Source: Planctomycetaceae bacterium (lineage in GTDB: Bacteria; Planctomycetota; Planctomycetia; Pirellulales; Pirellulaceae). Taken from it: a stretch of 64,000 bases of DNA. How positions within the stretch are numbered: the first letter of the stretch is position 1; every line of letters begins with the position of its first letter. A program made the position numbers and the translations under genes. The notes below the pieces were generated by a model that did no database searches, was not told the origin of the DNA, and saw only the letters and a list, made by a program, of their open reading frames with translations. The stretch lies in contig RECD01000144.1 of the NCBI GenBank assembly GCA_007694185.1, positions 1 to 64,000 on the forward strand, written 5' to 3'. Positions 17,722 to 27,456 of the stretch are shown here, in pieces.

Positions 17722-18900
17722 ATGTCCCAATCGTTACCCGATCCCGCTGACCAAGACGCCTCGTCGGAGCCGCGTCGCGTGGAGTCGGCGGACGGCCGCG
17801 AACCCGGCGGTTCGAACGTCGCCCCCCGACGCCACCTGCTCGATCTGTCGCTGGCCGAGTTGCGGGATTGGGTGGTCGAGCGGGGGGAAAAGCCGTTTCG
17901 GGCGGCTCAAGTTTGGCGCTGGATCTACCAAGGGAGGGCGGCCGATTTCGAATCGATGACGGACCTGTCTCGCTCGCTCCGCCAACACTTGGCTGAGGAT
18001 TTCGTCCTGTTTGCCGGGTCGATCGCGCGGCATCAGACGTCACCGGACGGGACGGAGAAACTGCTGATCGGCTTGGCGGACGGGGGCGAAGTCGAGTGCG
18101 TCCTGCTGCGCGACGGGCCGCGGCGGAGCATCTGCGTCAGCAGCCAGGTGGGCTGTGCGATGGGGTGTGTGTTTTGTGCCAGCGGGTTGGATGGCGTCGA
18201 TCGGAATTTGACTCGGGGCGAGATCCTGGAACAGATGTTGCGGTTGCAGCATCGGCTCGATCATGAGGAGCGGCTCAGTCACATCGTGATGATGGGGATG
18301 GGCGAGCCGCTCGCGAATCTCGAGCGGGTGTTGTCGGCGCTGGATGTCGCCCGTAGCCCCGAAGGTTTGGGGATCAGCCCGCGGCGGATCACGATCAGCA
18401 CGGTCGGGTTGCCCCCCGCCATCGATCGTCTGGCGCGGCACGGCGTTCCCTACAACTTGGCGGTCAGCTTGCATGCCCCAGAAGACGAACTCAGGAATCG
18501 GCTCGTCCCGGTCAATCGCAAGATCGGCGTCGAGGCGTTGATGGCGGCTGCCGACCGGTACTTCGAAGCCAGCGGCCGCAGGCTGACGTTCGAATACGTG
18601 CTGCTGGGGGGGCTGAACGATTCGCCGACGCAGGCGGCTCAATTGGGACATTTGCTTCGAGGACGTGGCGCGATGCTGAACGTGATCCCCTACAATCCGG
18701 TCGCCGGGCTGCCCTACCGGACTCCGACCTCGACGGCGACCAGTCGTTTTCGCGAGGTTTTGGAGCGAGGCGGGATCAACGTCAACTTTCGCGTCCGCAA
18801 GGGGGGCGAGATCGATGCCGCCTGCGGTCAGTTGCGGCGTAACCGACAAGCGACTCAGGCCGGAACTCCGGTCTCGATCGCTGCCCCCGAATCGGCTTGA
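17722..18900 (+). CDS. rlmN: 23S rRNA (adenine2503-C2)-methyltransferase RlmN
   Basis: A radical-SAM enzyme that methylates C2 of A2503 in 23S rRNA and of A37 in some tRNAs. It is 392 residues long from ATG 17722; the upstream in-frame 66 residues look non-coding. The radical-SAM cluster motif is C145-x3-C149-x2-C152 (CAMGCVFC). The N-terminal RNA-binding helix domain is visible (LSLAELRDWVVERGEKPFRA then QVWRWIYQ), as are MMGMGEPLANLE and the SLHAPEDELRN segment. A late cysteine near the C-terminus (DAACGQL) is the expected methyl-carrying residue. A TACAAT hexamer at 17641-17646 could be a -10 element. Downstream come MoaD-like and ThiF-like genes with very short gaps, so the three may form one transcript. 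Confidence 0.93.
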   Translation: MSQSLPDPADQDASSEPRRVESADGREPGGSNVAPRRHLLDLSLAELRDWVVERGEKPFRAAQVWRWIYQGRAADFESMTDLSRSLRQHLAEDFVLFAGSIARHQTSPDGTEKLLIGLADGGEVECVLLRDGPRRSICVSSQVGCAMGCVFCASGLDGVDRNLTRGEILEQMLRLQHRLDHEERLSHIVMMGMGEPLANLERVLSALDVARSPEGLGISPRRITISTVGLPPAIDRLARHGVPYNLAVSLHAPEDELRNRLVPVNRKIGVEALMAAADRYFEASGRRLTFEYVLLGGLNDSPTQAAQLGHLLRGRGAMLNVIPYNPVAGLPYRTPTSTATSRFREVLERGGINVNFRVRKGGEIDAACGQLRRNRQATQAGTPVSIAAPESA

Positions 18901-18912
18901 GGAGAATCGAGT

Positions 18913-19218
18913 TTGAGCGAGTCGACCCGCATCGTGCTGGAATTGACCGGCCCCTTGGAACGTGCCGTCGGACGGGACGAAGTGACGATCCCGTGGACGG
19001 GTGACGGGCGATTGGGTGACCTGTTGCTCCGTTTTTGTCATGAATACCCTGCCGCCGGCGAATGGCTGGACGGGGATGGCGGGCTGGGTCGGCCGGATGC
19101 GGCGTTCCCGGCCGGTTTTTTGGTGATTCGCGATTCCGCCGCGCTGCCCGCCAAGCTCGACACCCCCGTCGTTGCGGGTGATCGCTTGACCTTGATGCCG
19201 TTGATCAGCGGCGGTTGA
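18913..19218 (+). CDS. MoaD/ThiS-family ubiquitin-like sulfur carrier
   Basis: A small beta-grasp protein of 101 residues that ends in the diagnostic di-glycine (MPLISGG), the tail that is adenylated and thiocarboxylated in this family. The start is a TTG at 18913, preceded by GGAG seven bases or so upstream. The central region (LGDLLLRFCHEYP) and late VVAGDRLTLMP match MoaD-like proteins. It begins 12 bp after the rlmN stop and ends just before the ThiF-like gene, so carrier and presumed E1-like activator are co-translated. A role in molybdopterin/tungstopterin or another sulfur-insertion pathway is likely, but the sequence does not decide which. Confidence 0.85.
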   Translation: MSESTRIVLELTGPLERAVGRDEVTIPWTGDGRLGDLLLRFCHEYPAAGEWLDGDGGLGRPDAAFPAGFLVIRDSAALPAKLDTPVVAGDRLTLMPLISGG

Positions 19219-19228
19219 AAGTTTGACC

Positions 19229-19981
19229 ATGTCCCATCTCGAGTCCGGTTCCTCCGTTTCGCCGCGCATTTCCGCCGACTTGTCGGACGAAGAACGCGAA
19301 ACCTACGCCTGGCAACTCGATGTCCGCGACTTCGGCGAAGTGGGGCAGCGGAAACTGAAAGGGGCCAGTGTCTTGGTTAGCCGTGTCGGGGGGCTCGGTT
19401 CCGCCGTCGCGTATGAACTCGCCGCCGCCGGTATCGGGCGGCTGATTCTCGCCCATGCCGGCAACGTTCGCCCTTCCGACCTGAATCGCCAATTGCTGAT
19501 GACCCACGATTGGTTGGGCAAGCCGCGGATCGAATCGGCCGTCCGTCGGCTGAAGGAATTGAACCCGCGTTTAGAAATCGTCGGGGTCGGTGAGAATTTG
19601 TCGCCCAGCAATGCCGATCGCCTGGTCGGCATGGCCGATTGCGTCGTCGACGCGGCACCGATGTTCCAAGAGCGATTGGCTATGAACGACGCGGCTCAGC
19701 GGCAGGGCAAGCCGGTGATCGAGGCGGCGATGTTCGAATTGGAAGCTTCGTTGACCGTCATTCACCCCCCGGAAACGGCGTCCTTCCGAGAGTGGGTTCC
19801 GGAAGTCCCCGCCGGATGGAAACGTAGATTTCCGGTGGTCGGTGCGGTCAGCGGGACGGTCGGATGCCTGGCGGCGATGGAGGCGATCAAGCTGATCGTC
19901 GGCCTCGGCAAGCCGCTCAAAAATCGCCTGCTGAGGATCGACCTGCGGTCGATGCGGTTCGACACCATTCGGTTGCGCTGA
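19229..19981 (+). CDS. HesA/MoeB/ThiF-family E1-like protein, degenerate
   Basis: A ThiF-fold protein of 250 residues (ATG 19229; a TTG at 19223 is possible). It keeps the glycine-rich nucleotide loop ([18 protein letters not shown]), the NRQLLM arginine motif, and the closing [16 protein letters not shown] helix. Compared with MoeB and ThiF it lacks several expected residues. The LLDxD strand that positions ATP is LAHAG here, the DCTDN motif is DAAPM, both CxxC zinc pairs are missing, and no catalytic-type cysteine occupies the usual loop. It may be a divergent activator for the adjacent MoaD-like carrier or a non-adenylating relative. Similar divergent pairs are, to my recollection, seen with tungsten aldehyde oxidoreductase genes; none is visible here. 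Confidence 0.82.
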   Translation: MSHLESGSSVSPRISADLSDEERETYAWQLDVRDFGEVGQRKLKGASVLVSRVGGLGSAVAYELAAAGIGRLILAHAGNVRPSDLNRQLLMTHDWLGKPRIESAVRRLKELNPRLEIVGVGENLSPSNADRLVGMADCVVDAAPMFQERLAMNDAAQRQGKPVIEAAMFELEASLTVIHPPETASFREWVPEVPAGWKRRFPVVGAVSGTVGCLAAMEAIKLIVGLGKPLKNRLLRIDLRSMRFDTIRLR

Positions 19982-20128
19982 CCGAGTCGGCCGGGGTATT
20001 CCGTCGCTCCAGACCGTCCCTCAACGCCTGCTGCTGCACCGCACGAAAAGCACTTTTGATGCCGCTGACCCACCCGGATGGGTGGCTTCGGCAGAGCCCG
20101 AAAAACTTGCTTTGGGGGCGTTAAAAAG

Positions 20129-20158
20129 TTGCGTTCGCCTGCACGGAAGCGTTAGACT
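20129..20158 (+). promoter_or_regulatory. Putative sigma70-type promoter upstream of DUF1501 gene 2
   Basis: A TTGCGT hexamer at 20129-20134 and a TAGACT hexamer at 20153-20158 are separated by 18 bases, inside an otherwise GC-rich 253-bp gap. This is a fair match to the housekeeping consensus and lies about 77 bp upstream of the ATG at 20235. It is a prediction from pattern only. Confidence 0.35.
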
Positions 20159-20199
20159 AAGGCTTGCTGAGGCGAAAGCCGCGGCATGCCGATACCTGC

Positions 20200-20220
20200 C
20201 CCCGCCCCCTCCCCCACCCG
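20200..20220 (+). repeat. C-run tract upstream of DUF1501 gene 2 (quadruplex/i-motif capable)
   Basis: Three runs of five cytosines, then one of three, separated by single bases, occupy 20200-20204, 20206-20210, 20212-20216 and 20218-20220. The opposite strand fits the G-quadruplex pattern. The tract ends 14 bases before the ATG at 20235, where a Shine-Dalgarno sequence would normally be. Confidence 0.6.
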
Positions 20221-20234
20221 CAGCGGAGCCGATC

Positions 20235-21578
20235 ATGCTTTCCATTCTTGGTCAAGCGACTCGTTACTGTGACGGTATCAGCCGTCGCGGATTCCTAAAG
20301 ATCGGCGGGCTGTCATTTGGTGCCGGCGGTTTCTCGCTAGCGGATCTTTATCGGGCTGAGGCGGCGTCCGGTAAATCATCGTCGCAGAAAGCGGTGATCA
20401 ACATTTTCCTGGCGGGCGGGCCGCCGCATCAGGACATGTGGGAGATCAAGACCGACGCGCCGAGCGAGATTCGGGGCGAGTTTCGGCCGATCAAGACGAA
20501 CGTTTCGGGGATCGAGATCTGCGAGATGTTCCCACAATTGGCGGGGATGATGGACAAGGCCGCCGTGCTGCGTGCGGTCGTCGGTTGTCACGGCGGCCAC
20601 GAAGCCTTCCAGTGCATGACCGGTTGGGGACGCAACGATCTGCGAAGTGTCGGCGGGCGGCCGGCGATCGGATCGGCCGTTTCCAAGCTCTACGGACCTG
20701 CCGACCCGTCGGTTCCGCCTTACGTCGGGCTGGCGGCCCCGACCAGTCACGTGCCTTGGTCCGATCCGGGCGTGCCAGGTTTCCTCGGTTCGGCTCACGC
20801 GCCGTTCCGCCCGGATGGCCCGGGCATGCAAAACATGACGCTCAACGGCATCACGCTGGACCGTTTGGGTGATCGCCGTCAACTGCTCGGACAACTCGAC
20901 CAGATGCGTCGGGAGATCGACATCACCGGTGCGATGGCCGGGATGGATGCCTTCGGGCAGCGGGCGCTCGACGTGTTGACCAGCAGCAAATTGATCGACG
21001 CGCTCGACCTGTCGAAGGAAGACCCACGGATTGTCGAGCGGTATGGCGACGGCAAACCCTACCAATTCCAGTACGACGGGGCTCCGACCTGCAACGACCA
21101 CCTGCTGATTGCCCGGCGGTTGATCGAAGCCGGAGTGCGGGTGGTCAGCCTCAGCTACGGTCGTTGGGACAGCCACGGCAACAACTTTGGCATGGTTCGT
21201 GACCATGGTCCGAAGCTCGATCAGTGCGTCAGCGCCTTGATCGAGGACTTGGATCAGCGGGGGATGCTCGACGACGTTTCGATCGTGGTTTGGGGCGAGT
21301 TCGGCCGGACGCCGCAAATCAACGCCCAAGCCGGACGGGACCACTGGCCACGGGTCAGCGCCGCGTTCTTGGCCGGTGGTGGCATTCGTGGCGGCCAAGC
21401 GATCGGGGCGACCAACCGCTTAGGCGAAGAAGCCGCCGAACGTCCGGTCCACATGCAAGAGATCGTCGCCACGCTCTATCACAACCTCGGGATCGACACC
21501 GCGGCGGTGACCATCGCCGATCCCACCGGTCGTCCGCAATTCTTGGTCGATCACCCGCCGATTCACGAGCTGATTTGA
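20235..21578 (+). CDS. DUF1501 domain protein, Tat-exported (pair 2)
   Basis: A second DUF1501 protein, 447 residues from ATG 20235. The in-frame upstream extension encodes a run of prolines from the C-rich leader and is unlikely to be translated. The twin-arginine motif [10 protein letters not shown] near residue 15 is followed by a hydrophobic stretch. The family core is present: [18 protein letters not shown], a central [14 protein letters not shown], and WGEFGRTP with GRDHWPR near the end. Here the DUF1501 gene precedes its PSD1-type partner (21670), the reverse of the first pair. The two genes share strand and are 91 bp apart, so they are probably co-transcribed from the promoter proposed at 20129. 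Function is unknown beyond likely extracytoplasmic hydrolase-like action. Confidence 0.93.
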   Translation: MLSILGQATRYCDGISRRGFLKIGGLSFGAGGFSLADLYRAEAASGKSSSQKAVINIFLAGGPPHQDMWEIKTDAPSEIRGEFRPIKTNVSGIEICEMFPQLAGMMDKAAVLRAVVGCHGGHEAFQCMTGWGRNDLRSVGGRPAIGSAVSKLYGPADPSVPPYVGLAAPTSHVPWSDPGVPGFLGSAHAPFRPDGPGMQNMTLNGITLDRLGDRRQLLGQLDQMRREIDITGAMAGMDAFGQRALDVLTSSKLIDALDLSKEDPRIVERYGDGKPYQFQYDGAPTCNDHLLIARRLIEAGVRVVSLSYGRWDSHGNNFGMVRDHGPKLDQCVSALIEDLDQRGMLDDVSIVVWGEFGRTPQINAQAGRDHWPRVSAAFLAGGGIRGGQAIGATNRLGEEAAERPVHMQEIVATLYHNLGIDTAAVTIADPTGRPQFLVDHPPIHELI

Positions 21579-21669
21579 CCGGCAGTCCGCTAGCCGGGCA
21601 CGCTCGACGGAAATACCTGGGTCAAGGACGACCGCTCTCTACCTTCCCCTGACCCATTTTGGTCGTCGT

Positions 21670-24231
21670 ATGAAACGAAGTGGCAAACTTCACGGAATCG
21701 TTTTGGTCTGGGCGGCCGGATTGGTCAGCTCGATCACATGGCTTCCTGTGACTCGCGCTAACTCAGCGGGCGATCCGCCGATCGTTCCGGTCACGCAGTT
21801 GCGGATCGAAAACGGCGGTGCGCTGGTCGCTGATTCGCTGGTCGGCGGCGACTCCCGGTTGCAATTGGTCGTCACCGCCGAGGGGGCGGATGGGGAAACA
21901 CGTGATTTCACTCGGGTCGTCAGCTACGCGGCCGAACCGGCCGGTTTGGTCGAGATCGATGATCATGGGATGGTGATCCCGATCGCCGATGGCGAGGTGA
22001 CGGTCACCGCGCGACTGCCTTCGGCCTGGGCCGGATCGGCAGCTCAGGTTGCCACGACAACGATTCGGGTCAGCGGTGTGGGACAGGAACCGCCGATTCA
22101 CTTCCAGCGGCAGATCGTTCCGGTATTCACCAAGTTGGGCTGCAACGGCGGCGGCTGCCACGGCAAGATTTCGGGTCAAAACGGGTTCCGTTTGTCGCTG
22201 CTCGGTTTCGAGCCGCAGGAAGACTACGAGTTCTTAGTGAAGGAGTCTCGGGGCCGGCGGATTTCGCCCGCCAGCCCGCACCGCAGCTTATTGTTGACCA
22301 AGGGGACCGGGGAGGTTCCGCATGGTGGTGGGGCTCGCTTGGAACCGGACAGCTACGAATACCGTTTGTTGTGGCGTTGGATTGCCCAAGGGACTCCTTT
22401 CGGTGACCTCACGGCTCCGGGTGTGGAGTCGATCGAGGTGTTCCCCGGCCGGCGCCGACTGTCGACAGGTCAGTCGCAACAAGTTTCGGTGGTCGCCCGC
22501 TATAGCGACGGTTCGGTCGAAGACGTCACCGCCGCTGCGGTCTACGAGTCGAACGATCCGTCGATGGCCGAAGTCTCGGCGACCGGTTGGGTCGAGACCC
22601 AGCAATTGGTCGGTGACGTGGCTGTGATGGTTCGCTTCCAAAGCCACATCGCCGTCTTCAACGCTGACATCCCCTTCCCCGCCGATCGACCTTCGGACGG
22701 CCGAGAAGACGCGGCGGTCGATGCCGGGTTCGCCCGGTTGGACCAGCCCCGCAACGCGGTCGACGAGCATGTTTTTGACAAGCTGCGGGCGCTCGGGATT
22801 CCCGCTTCAGCCGATTGCGATGACGCGACTTTCCTGCGGCGTGCGACGCTCGACATCGCCGGTCGCCTGCCGACGCTCGAGGAGGTCCAGCAGTTCGCCG
22901 CGGACGCTTCGCCGAGTCGAGAAAAACGTGACCAGTTGATCGACCGGTTGCTCGACAGCGAGGATTACGCCGACCATTTCGCGGGCAAGTGGGGCGCTAT
23001 CCTGCGGAATCGACGCAGTGGCGGGACGCTGCAATTTTCGAACATGGCATTTCACCACTGGATTCGCCAAAGCCTGTTGGAGAACAAGCCGTACGACCAG
23101 TTTGTGGCCGAGTTGCTGACCGCCTCGGGGTCACCCGCCAACAACCCAGCCGTGATGTGGTACGCCCAGGTTCCGGACTTGGAGCAACGGACCGAGGACG
23201 CGGCCCAATTGTTCATGGGCCAGCGGGTTCAATGTGCGCGTTGCCACCATCATCCCTACGAAAAATGGAGCCAAGCCGATTACGCTCAGTTGGCCGCATT
23301 TTTCTCGCTCGTATCGAAGAAGCCGGGTGATAGCGGCCAGGAACCCGAGTTCTATTCGCGGCCGGGTGCCCCGACCGCGCAGCACCCCAAGACGGGTCAA
23401 CCGCTGCCGCCGATGGGCTTGGACGGAGACCCGATTGAGGTCTCCGCGAACGAGGACCCGCGGGTGCATTTGGCACGCTGGATGGTCGATCCGGAAAACC
23501 CGTTCTTCGCTCGGTCGCTTGCCAATCGCTACTGGAAACATTTCCTGGGACGCGGCCTGGTCGAACCGGAAGATGACATGCGGGTCACCAACCCGCCTTC
23601 GAACCCGGCACTGCTCGACGCATTGTCCTACGAGTTCGTCGCGTCGGGATACGACCTCAAGTCGCTGGTGCGGCTGATCTGCCAATCCCACACGTACTCT
23701 TTCTCGAGCCAGGCGTTGGACGCGAACCTCGACGATCGCCGCAGCCATTCCCGGTACTACCCCAAACGGTTGGCCGCGGAAGTGCTGTTGGATGCCGTCG
23801 ATACCGTCACCCAATCGCCGACCGCCTTCCAATCGATGCCGCCGGGAACCCGTGCGGTAGCGTTGCCCGATACCGGCTTCGGATCGTACTTCCTCAGCGT
23901 CTTCGGTCGTCCCGATTCGACTACCGCTTGTGAGTGCGAACGGTCTCAAGAATCGAACTTGGCTCAGAGCTTGCACCTGTTGAACTCGGAAGAGGTTCAA
24001 GGCAAGTTGTCCGCCGAAGTCGGGCGTGCGGCCAAATTAGCGGCCGAATCGGGTGAACAGGATGAAGCGGCGATCACACGGCTTTACCAAATCGCCTTGG
24101 CCAGGGTCCCCACGGCTGACGAAATGAGCGCCGTGCTCGCCTACGTCGGCGGGCGAGAAGATCGCAAAACGGCGATGGAAGACGTCATCTGGTCGTTGAT
24201 CAATTCGAAAGAATTTCTCTTCAACCACTGA
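21670..24231 (+). CDS. DUF1549/DUF1553 protein with Ig-like and cytochrome-like domains
   Basis: A secreted multidomain protein of 853 residues. A signal peptide (GIVLVWAAGLVSSITWLPVT) leads into a bacterial Ig-like domain at about 35-135. A cytochrome-like segment follows, with an unusual C158-x4-C163-H164 motif (CNGGGCHGK) instead of CxxCH. A second Ig-like domain (VEVF... through VRF, about 255-330) precedes DUF1549 at about 355-560, which contains a standard CARCH motif at C522-H526. DUF1553 occupies about 595-850 (HLARWMVDPENPFFARSLANRYW). The Ig-like domains suggest attachment to a surface or polymer. It is the partner of the DUF1501 gene just upstream. Domain order differs from the PSD1 protein at the left edge, which has no Ig-like domains. 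Molecular function is unknown. Confidence 0.92.
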   Translation: MKRSGKLHGIVLVWAAGLVSSITWLPVTRANSAGDPPIVPVTQLRIENGGALVADSLVGGDSRLQLVVTAEGADGETRDFTRVVSYAAEPAGLVEIDDHGMVIPIADGEVTVTARLPSAWAGSAAQVATTTIRVSGVGQEPPIHFQRQIVPVFTKLGCNGGGCHGKISGQNGFRLSLLGFEPQEDYEFLVKESRGRRISPASPHRSLLLTKGTGEVPHGGGARLEPDSYEYRLLWRWIAQGTPFGDLTAPGVESIEVFPGRRRLSTGQSQQVSVVARYSDGSVEDVTAAAVYESNDPSMAEVSATGWVETQQLVGDVAVMVRFQSHIAVFNADIPFPADRPSDGREDAAVDAGFARLDQPRNAVDEHVFDKLRALGIPASADCDDATFLRRATLDIAGRLPTLEEVQQFAADASPSREKRDQLIDRLLDSEDYADHFAGKWGAILRNRRSGGTLQFSNMAFHHWIRQSLLENKPYDQFVAELLTASGSPANNPAVMWYAQVPDLEQRTEDAAQLFMGQRVQCARCHHHPYEKWSQADYAQLAAFFSLVSKKPGDSGQEPEFYSRPGAPTAQHPKTGQPLPPMGLDGDPIEVSANEDPRVHLARWMVDPENPFFARSLANRYWKHFLGRGLVEPEDDMRVTNPPSNPALLDALSYEFVASGYDLKSLVRLICQSHTYSFSSQALDANLDDRRSHSRYYPKRLAAEVLLDAVDTVTQSPTAFQSMPPGTRAVALPDTGFGSYFLSVFGRPDSTTACECERSQESNLAQSLHLLNSEEVQGKLSAEVGRAAKLAAESGEQDEAAITRLYQIALARVPTADEMSAVLAYVGGREDRKTAMEDVIWSLINSKEFLFNH

Positions 24232-24258
24232 TGCGTCCGAATCGGCCACCCGTCCGGG

Positions 24259-25656
24259 TCACGCGTCGGGCGTGATCCGTTTGGTGCAATCGATCACCAA
24301 CCAGGCGGATGCGGCGGCTAGCATCATCACCCCGCAGAGCACGAAAGCGGGTGCGTAATTGGTTTGGCGGATCTGTTCACCGTTCACCATCACGAGTGTG
24401 CTGAACCAATCGAGCAACATGCCGATGGCCAGCGGCGTCAGGAACGCCCCGAAGTTGCCCGACATGTTGTTGATGCCGAAGACGGTCGCGGAATAACGAC
24501 CCCCCATGTCGGTGCAGGCACCCCACACCGTCGGTTGATTCCAGTCGGTGAAGAAACGGGCGATCATCAGCCCGATGGCGACGGTAGTCGGATCGGTATA
24601 GCCGACGGATGCGATCACCAGCAGGCCGCCGATCCCCAAGCCGGTTCCCGCCACCGCCGCCCGGCACCAACGCCGGTTCGAGAAGCGTTGCAGGGCCCAG
24701 TCGTTCGCGTAACCGCCGAAGATTCCGCCCACCGCCCCGCCCCAGAGCGGCAAGCTGATCAGCACCCCGAGTTGTCCGCCGCTGTCGACGCCGAGCGACT
24801 TCAGGTAGCTGCCGAGGATCAGCACGAACACGACATCGGAGCCGGCGTTGAGGAATTGCTGGGCCACCAGGATCAAGAAACTGCGGTTCTTCATCGCGAC
24901 ACGAAACGGCAGTACCCGGGGCGGTTGGCCGGTCGTCGGTTGTTCCTTCGGCTGTTCCGCAAGCGATTCGTCCTCTGGTTTTTCGTCCTCCGGTGTGTTG
25001 CGGAACAGCAGCAGAAACAACGCCGCGAAAACGACGCCGACGATCGATAGCGTCCACAGCGAGGCGAGCCAGCCCAAGCCGAGATAGCCCATCAGGAACG
25101 AGCCCATCACGATCGACGCCATCGCGCCACCGCCGCGACCGAACGCGCTGGCGATCCAGCCCTGGATTTGAGTCCGCTTCCGCAGCGGGAACCAGGCTCG
25201 GGTAACCTGGCTGAGCGCCGGGTAGCAGCCCGCCTGGGCGAACCCGAAGCTGCCGCGGACGGCTAGCAGCGACGCGAAGCTACCGGCCAGCCCGTGCAGC
25301 GGCAGCAGCAGCGACCAAATCACGATGATCGCCACCAAGAATAGGTGCGGGCCGAACAGGTCGGCGAGAATCCCGCCGGGGATTTGGCCGAGCGCGTAAG
25401 GGAAGAAGAATGCCGACCCGAGCGCTTCCAGTTGGGTGTTGCTGAGTTGGTACTCCTTCTCGATCTCGGGCCGAATCAGGTTCCAGGTGTAGCGGTGCAG
25501 GTAGAGCAGGAAGGAGGTGGCCGCGGCCAAGGCGAAGATCAAGGGCGGCTGGGGACCGCGGGTCTGCTTCCGGCCGACATCGGCCACCGGCCGATAGGCC
25601 GAGGCAAATTCCGTGGGTTCCCCGGGACGATCGTCCGCTGGCGTGACCGAACTCAT
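24259..25656 (-). CDS. MFS transporter (sugar-phosphate/anion-cation symporter type)
   Basis: A major facilitator superfamily carrier of 465 residues with about 12 membrane segments in two halves, joined by a charged cytoplasmic linker rich in E, D, K and P (EDEKPEDESLAEQPKEQP). The first helix pair carries RYTWNLIRPEIEKEY and the typical loop LGQIPGGILADLFGP. The pattern resembles the anion:cation symporter (hexuronate, phthalate) and sugar-phosphate groups, so the substrate is probably an organic anion. It follows the sulfatase gene on the same strand with a 179-bp gap. Uptake of a desulfated sugar acid would fit, but that link is inference from position alone. Confidence 0.88.
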   Translation of the reverse strand: MSSVTPADDRPGEPTEFASAYRPVADVGRKQTRGPQPPLIFALAAATSFLLYLHRYTWNLIRPEIEKEYQLSNTQLEALGSAFFFPYALGQIPGGILADLFGPHLFLVAIIVIWSLLLPLHGLAGSFASLLAVRGSFGFAQAGCYPALSQVTRAWFPLRKRTQIQGWIASAFGRGGGAMASIVMGSFLMGYLGLGWLASLWTLSIVGVVFAALFLLLFRNTPEDEKPEDESLAEQPKEQPTTGQPPRVLPFRVAMKNRSFLILVAQQFLNAGSDVVFVLILGSYLKSLGVDSGGQLGVLISLPLWGGAVGGIFGGYANDWALQRFSNRRWCRAAVAGTGLGIGGLLVIASVGYTDPTTVAIGLMIARFFTDWNQPTVWGACTDMGGRYSATVFGINNMSGNFGAFLTPLAIGMLLDWFSTLVMVNGEQIRQTNYAPAFVLCGVMMLAAASAWLVIDCTKRITPDA

Positions 25657-25835
25657 GCGTTGTTCTCCTGCTGGGCTGCGAGTGACTCAGCGGCACGACG
25701 CTGATTGCCGGTATTTTTTGCGCTGCGGATAGACAGAAAGCCGGCGGGTCGTACTGGAAGGCTCGATCGGAATGCGGCCGCCGACGCGTCTTTCGCGATC
25801 CGTTCGGCAGCCGTGGATGGGGCGGGTCGGTCGGA

Positions 25836-27380
25836 TTACCGGATCGCGGCGTCGGGAAGTTCCTTCCCGATCCCTTCGTCGAGCGGCATTCGGTCGGGGA
25901 CGGCTTCGGTGGCGACCAAAAGATCATCGAGCGTTTTTCGCAGCACGCCGATCAGATCCGCGTAAGCCGGATCGAGGATCAGGTTGGTCGTTTCCTCGGG
26001 GTCCTCTTGGACGTCGTAGAGTTCTGCCAGATGACGATCCGGGCCACCATCGCCGTGAGGATAACGGATGTACTTGTAGCGATCGGTTCGCACGCCGCGG
26101 ACGTTCGGCGTGTAGGGGAACTGCTTTTCGTAGTTGTAGTGATACAGCCACGCCGTCCGCCACGGAACGGCGTCAAAATCAGCGTCCCCCTGAGCGATCC
26201 CTTTCCAACTGGCTCCGTGAGTTTTGGGCAGCGGGGGGACGCCGCAGATATCGAGGATGGACGGAGCGAAATCGGTCGTCAGCACCTGTTGATGAATGAC
26301 CCGCGGTTGATCGGGCGGGGTCAGGCCAGGATAGCGAACGATCAGGGGGATTCGGATCGACGGCTCATGCATCGTCCGTTTGTCGATCATCCCGTGTTCG
26401 CCCGAAAGGATGCCGTTGTCCGTCGTGTAGATGATCAGGGTGTTGTCGAGTTGCCCCGACTTTTCCAGGAACTCGTAGAGCCGCGCTACCGAGTCGTCGA
26501 CCGAGAGGATCGTGCCCCAGTAGGCCCGCTCCATCCGGGCGAAGTCGGCGACACCTTCGGCGGAGCGGTCTGGCCATTGCTTGCGGTAGTCGAACAACGG
26601 GCCGTAGATGCCATGCCAAGTATCCAGGCGTTGTTCGAACCAAGCCGGCTTGTCGTCGAGCATGAAGGCGGTTCGGGGGTACTCGATCCGCACGTCGTCG
26701 AACGTCCGCTCGTACTTCGGCTCGGGGTAGTAGAAGCTGTGGGGCGCCTTGTGGCCGATCGTCAGCGCCCACGGTTGCCGGTCGGTGGCGACGGAGGCGT
26801 CAGGGGGGGAGACGGTTTCGAGCCAATCCAGCGCCATGTCGGTGACGACCGTCGTGTAGTAGCCGGGCACGACCTTGCGTTCACCACCGTGGAAGCGGAA
26901 CTCGGTATCGAAATACTTGCCCTGCCCTTTGTGGGTCACGAAGTAATCGAACCCGCCCCGAACATCGTCGTTGTCCTCGCCCATGTGATACTTGCCGAGG
27001 TACGCCGTGCGGTAGCCCGCCGTTTGCAGCGCCTTCGGCCAAGTCGGCAGGTCTTCGGGGTATTCCGTGAAGTTGTTCGTCACGCCATGGGCGTGAGCGT
27101 AAAGGCCGGACAGGATGGTGGCGCGACTGGGTGAGCAGATCGAGGTCGTGCAAAACGCATTCTTGAAATGCAAGCCTTCGCGGGCCAGCCGATCGGTATG
27201 CGGCGTTTTCAGATGGGGGTGCCCGGCGATCGACAGGGCGTCATGCCGTTGGTCGTCGGTGAGGATGAATAGCACGTTCGGCCGCTGAGGCGGGTCCGCC
27301 GCCAGTCCCGCGACAGGCCCGAGGGCCAATAGCCCGAAGCACATCAGGATCGATCGGCTCAGAAGTCGCGTTCGAAACAT
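25836..27380 (-). CDS. Secreted sulfatase, formylglycine (Cys) type
   Basis: A type I sulfatase of 514 residues with a signal peptide ([18 protein letters not shown]). The nucleophile motif is C82-S-P-S-R with the supporting TILSG, so C82 would be converted to formylglycine by a maturation enzyme that is not in this window. Metal ligands are D42-D43 in LTDDQRHD and the late TTDNG segment ([15 protein letters not shown]). The enzyme would remove sulfate from a polysaccharide or other ester outside the cytoplasm. It is upstream of the MFS transporter and 76 bp downstream of the phosphoesterase on the same strand. Sulfatases are heavily expanded in marine planctomycetes, which supports the taxonomic assignment. 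Substrate is not predictable from sequence by eye. Confidence 0.94.
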   Translation of the reverse strand: MFRTRLLSRSILMCFGLLALGPVAGLAADPPQRPNVLFILTDDQRHDALSIAGHPHLKTPHTDRLAREGLHFKNAFCTTSICSPSRATILSGLYAHAHGVTNNFTEYPEDLPTWPKALQTAGYRTAYLGKYHMGEDNDDVRGGFDYFVTHKGQGKYFDTEFRFHGGERKVVPGYYTTVVTDMALDWLETVSPPDASVATDRQPWALTIGHKAPHSFYYPEPKYERTFDDVRIEYPRTAFMLDDKPAWFEQRLDTWHGIYGPLFDYRKQWPDRSAEGVADFARMERAYWGTILSVDDSVARLYEFLEKSGQLDNTLIIYTTDNGILSGEHGMIDKRTMHEPSIRIPLIVRYPGLTPPDQPRVIHQQVLTTDFAPSILDICGVPPLPKTHGASWKGIAQGDADFDAVPWRTAWLYHYNYEKQFPYTPNVRGVRTDRYKYIRYPHGDGGPDRHLAELYDVQEDPEETTNLILDPAYADLIGVLRKTLDDLLVATEAVPDRMPLDEGIGKELPDAAIR

Positions 27381-27456
27381 CGGCTGAATATCCCGGGGAA
27401 GGGGTGAGGCGGGCGAGATGGTTCGAGTGGGGCAAATCGGGGCCGATGACAGGCAG

